NCBI GenBank assembly: GCA_016801885.1
Contig: CM028900.1
Coordinates: forward strand, 14,898,972 to 14,962,971
Length of the DNA stretch: 64,000 nt
Direction: 5' to 3'
Origin: Toxotes chatareus
Taxonomy: Eukaryota > Chordata > Actinopteri > Toxotidae
Shown here: piece by piece, positions 62,861-64,000 of the stretch
Layout of the letters: each line of letters begins with the position of its first letter
How positions within the stretch are numbered: position 1 is the stretch's first letter
Program-made: the position numbers and the translations under genes
Notes under the pieces: generated by a model
What the model was told of the DNA's origin: nothing
What the model saw: only the letters and a program-made list of their open reading frames with translations
Databases searched by the model: none

Positions 62861-64000
62861 ATTTCAATTTTTCAATTCAATTTTATTTATATAGCGCCTT
62901 CCACAATCAAAATTGTCTCAAAGCGCTTTACAGAGACCCAGAGCCTGACCCCAGAGCAAGCACTTAAGGCGACAGTGGCAAGGAAAAACTCCCTTTTAAC
63001 AGGAAGAAACCTTGAGCAGAACCTGGCTCAGATGGGGGACCCTCCTGCCGATGGCCGGGCTGGGTGAAAGGAGGAAAAGGAGGAAGATAGGACAGCTAGG
63101 AATGGAGGAGAGGGGGAGAAAGACATGCAGCATAATACAGACAATGTGGGTCAGTATTTACATTACAGTTAGTGAACAGTTATTGGATAATGTGTGCTCA
63201 GCAGATTAGAATTATGAAACAGAGCACGGAGGCAAAAAGCTGTCATGACTGGTAATTATTTACATTACAGTTTGCAAAGAATATTAATCAAATATTTATC
63301 TGTAGCAGAACGGAACATTAAACATGTTAGAAATAGATCATTGTAAACAATAAACAGCAGCAGGTGGGTGGAGCCAGGACCATAGGACATGCAGCTCCGG
63401 AGCCAGAGGTACCTGCAGTAAGGTACAGAGAAAGAGAGACCAGAGAGAAACAAACACAGGACTACGGGACAGAGAGGACACAGAGTTAATGACATGTAAT
63501 AAAGGCTAATAGATTTGAGAGTGGGTCTGAGGAGAGAAAGAGAAAGACGAAGAAGTGCGCAGTAAATCATGGGATGTCCCCAGCAGCCTAGGCCTATAGC
63601 AGCATAACTAGGGGATGATTCAGTTGCCTGAGCCAGCCCTACTAAGGGCTATATCCTTAACTGTAACAGTGTCTATAGAGATAATTGTGACTAACTATAA
63701 GTTTAATAAATAACTAGGACTGTAACTACAACTAATTATAAGCTTTATCAAACAAGAAGGTTTTAAGCTTCGTTTTAAAATTAGAGAGGGTGTCTGCTTC
63801 CCGAACCCAAACTGGCAGTTGGTTCCATAGGAGAGGGGCCTGATAGCTAAAGGCTCGGCCTCCCATTCTACTTTTAGAGATTTTGGGAACCATAAGCAAA
63901 CCTGCATTCTGGGAGCGAAGCAATCTGTTAGGATGATATGGTACTATCAGCTCTTTGAGATATGAAGGAGCCTGGCCATTGAGGGCCTTATATGTAAGGA
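62861..64000 (-). mobile_element. 3' part of an L2/Rex-like LINE, cut by the window edge
   Basis: In minus-strand order: the end of ORF2 (64000-63732), an approximately 860-bp 3' UTR with the familiar gcctaggctgctgggg phrase near 63580-63600, and a terminal block (tgtaaagcgctttgag, gcgctatataaataaa) ending in a short degenerate attga tail at about 62861-62880. The 3' terminus matches the 54.2 kb tail. The preserved frame and the sequence identity indicate a fairly recent insertion. How far it extends beyond 64000 is unknown. Confidence 0.9.
63732..64000 (-). CDS. LINE ORF2 C-terminal end (partial)
   Basis: Open from the window edge to a stop at 63732. The frame begins LTYKALNGQAPSYLKEL, continues through a short variable part to LRSQNAGLLMVPK, then GRAFSYQAPLLWNQLP, and ends TKLKTFLFDKAYN. 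These are the four landmarks of the C-terminal domain of L2/Rex-type reverse transcriptase proteins: the KALNG-x-AP block, the LRS-x-x-AGLL block, the AP-x-LWN-x-LP block and the K-x-LKT-x-LF block. About 89 codons are visible and no frameshift or premature stop occurs in them. Whether the rest of ORF2 is intact cannot be seen here. Confidence 0.85.
   Translation of the reverse strand, partial: LTYKALNGQAPSYLKELIVPYHPNRLLRSQNAGLLMVPKISKSRMGGRAFSYQAPLLWNQLPVWVREADTLSNFKTKLKTFLFDKAYN

Overview
The window looks like vertebrate nuclear DNA, most likely from a ray-finned (teleost, probably percomorph) fish. It is A+T-rich, non-coding almost throughout, and full of microsatellites. Its mobile-element mix is typical of fish: Tc1/mariner elements with DD34E transposases, L2/Rex-like non-LTR retrotransposons with an ATTGA or ATTCTG tail, and a tRNA-derived SINE. 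There is no operon structure and no bacterial or phage signal. I could not support a single host protein-coding exon, rRNA or tRNA gene. The window is therefore either a gene desert or the inside of one or more long introns. Most open frames in it are chance frames or frames through simple repeats.

Layout. 1-10.6 kb: unique-looking DNA with scattered segments that read like conserved non-coding elements (CNEs); the first of these (71-178) has a diverged second copy at 48.8 kb. 10.66-11.01 kb: a LINE reverse-transcriptase relic on the minus strand in which catalytic motif A is still readable. 13.20-14.82 kb: a full-length but dead Tc1-like transposon with paired terminal repeats and a frameshifted transposase. 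15.25-15.37 kb: a pentanucleotide microsatellite. 17.3 kb: a near-perfect 51-nt hairpin. 17.7-18.1 kb: CNE-like. 23.9-24.3 kb: a CpG-rich patch. 24.6-25.6 kb: a block of diverged internal repeats. 25.75-26.51 kb: a LINE endonuclease/linker relic. 35.6-35.8 kb: a LINE ORF2 C-terminal relic. 37.0 kb: a strong G-quadruplex motif. 38.7-39.5 kb: a local direct repeat pair. 39.5-39.8 kb: a LINE 3' tail. 42.5-42.7 kb: a SINE. 45.28-45.76 kb: an internally deleted Tc1 element of a second family. 47.7-48.9 kb: the richest CNE-like stretch. 50.5-50.7 kb: another LINE relic. 53.7-54.3 kb: a TA/T tract, a perfect 21-bp hairpin and a young LINE tail. 60.1-60.3 kb: a degenerate TGAG/TGAA tandem. 62.86-64.0 kb: the 3' part of a well-preserved LINE that runs off the window edge.

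How the parts relate. All five LINE relics that keep coding sequence, and both Tc1 elements, lie with their coding sense on the minus strand. Only two short LINE tails are on the plus strand. This would fit, but does not prove, an intron of a plus-strand host gene. The LINE tails at 54.2 kb and 62.9 kb appear identical over about 85 bp, so that family moved recently. The Tc1 copies and the other LINE relics are old and broken. The most interesting non-repeat signal is the CNE-like pair at 0.1 kb and 48.8 kb. It could be a duplicated regulatory element, or two exapted copies of an ancient repeat. No new gene system was found.
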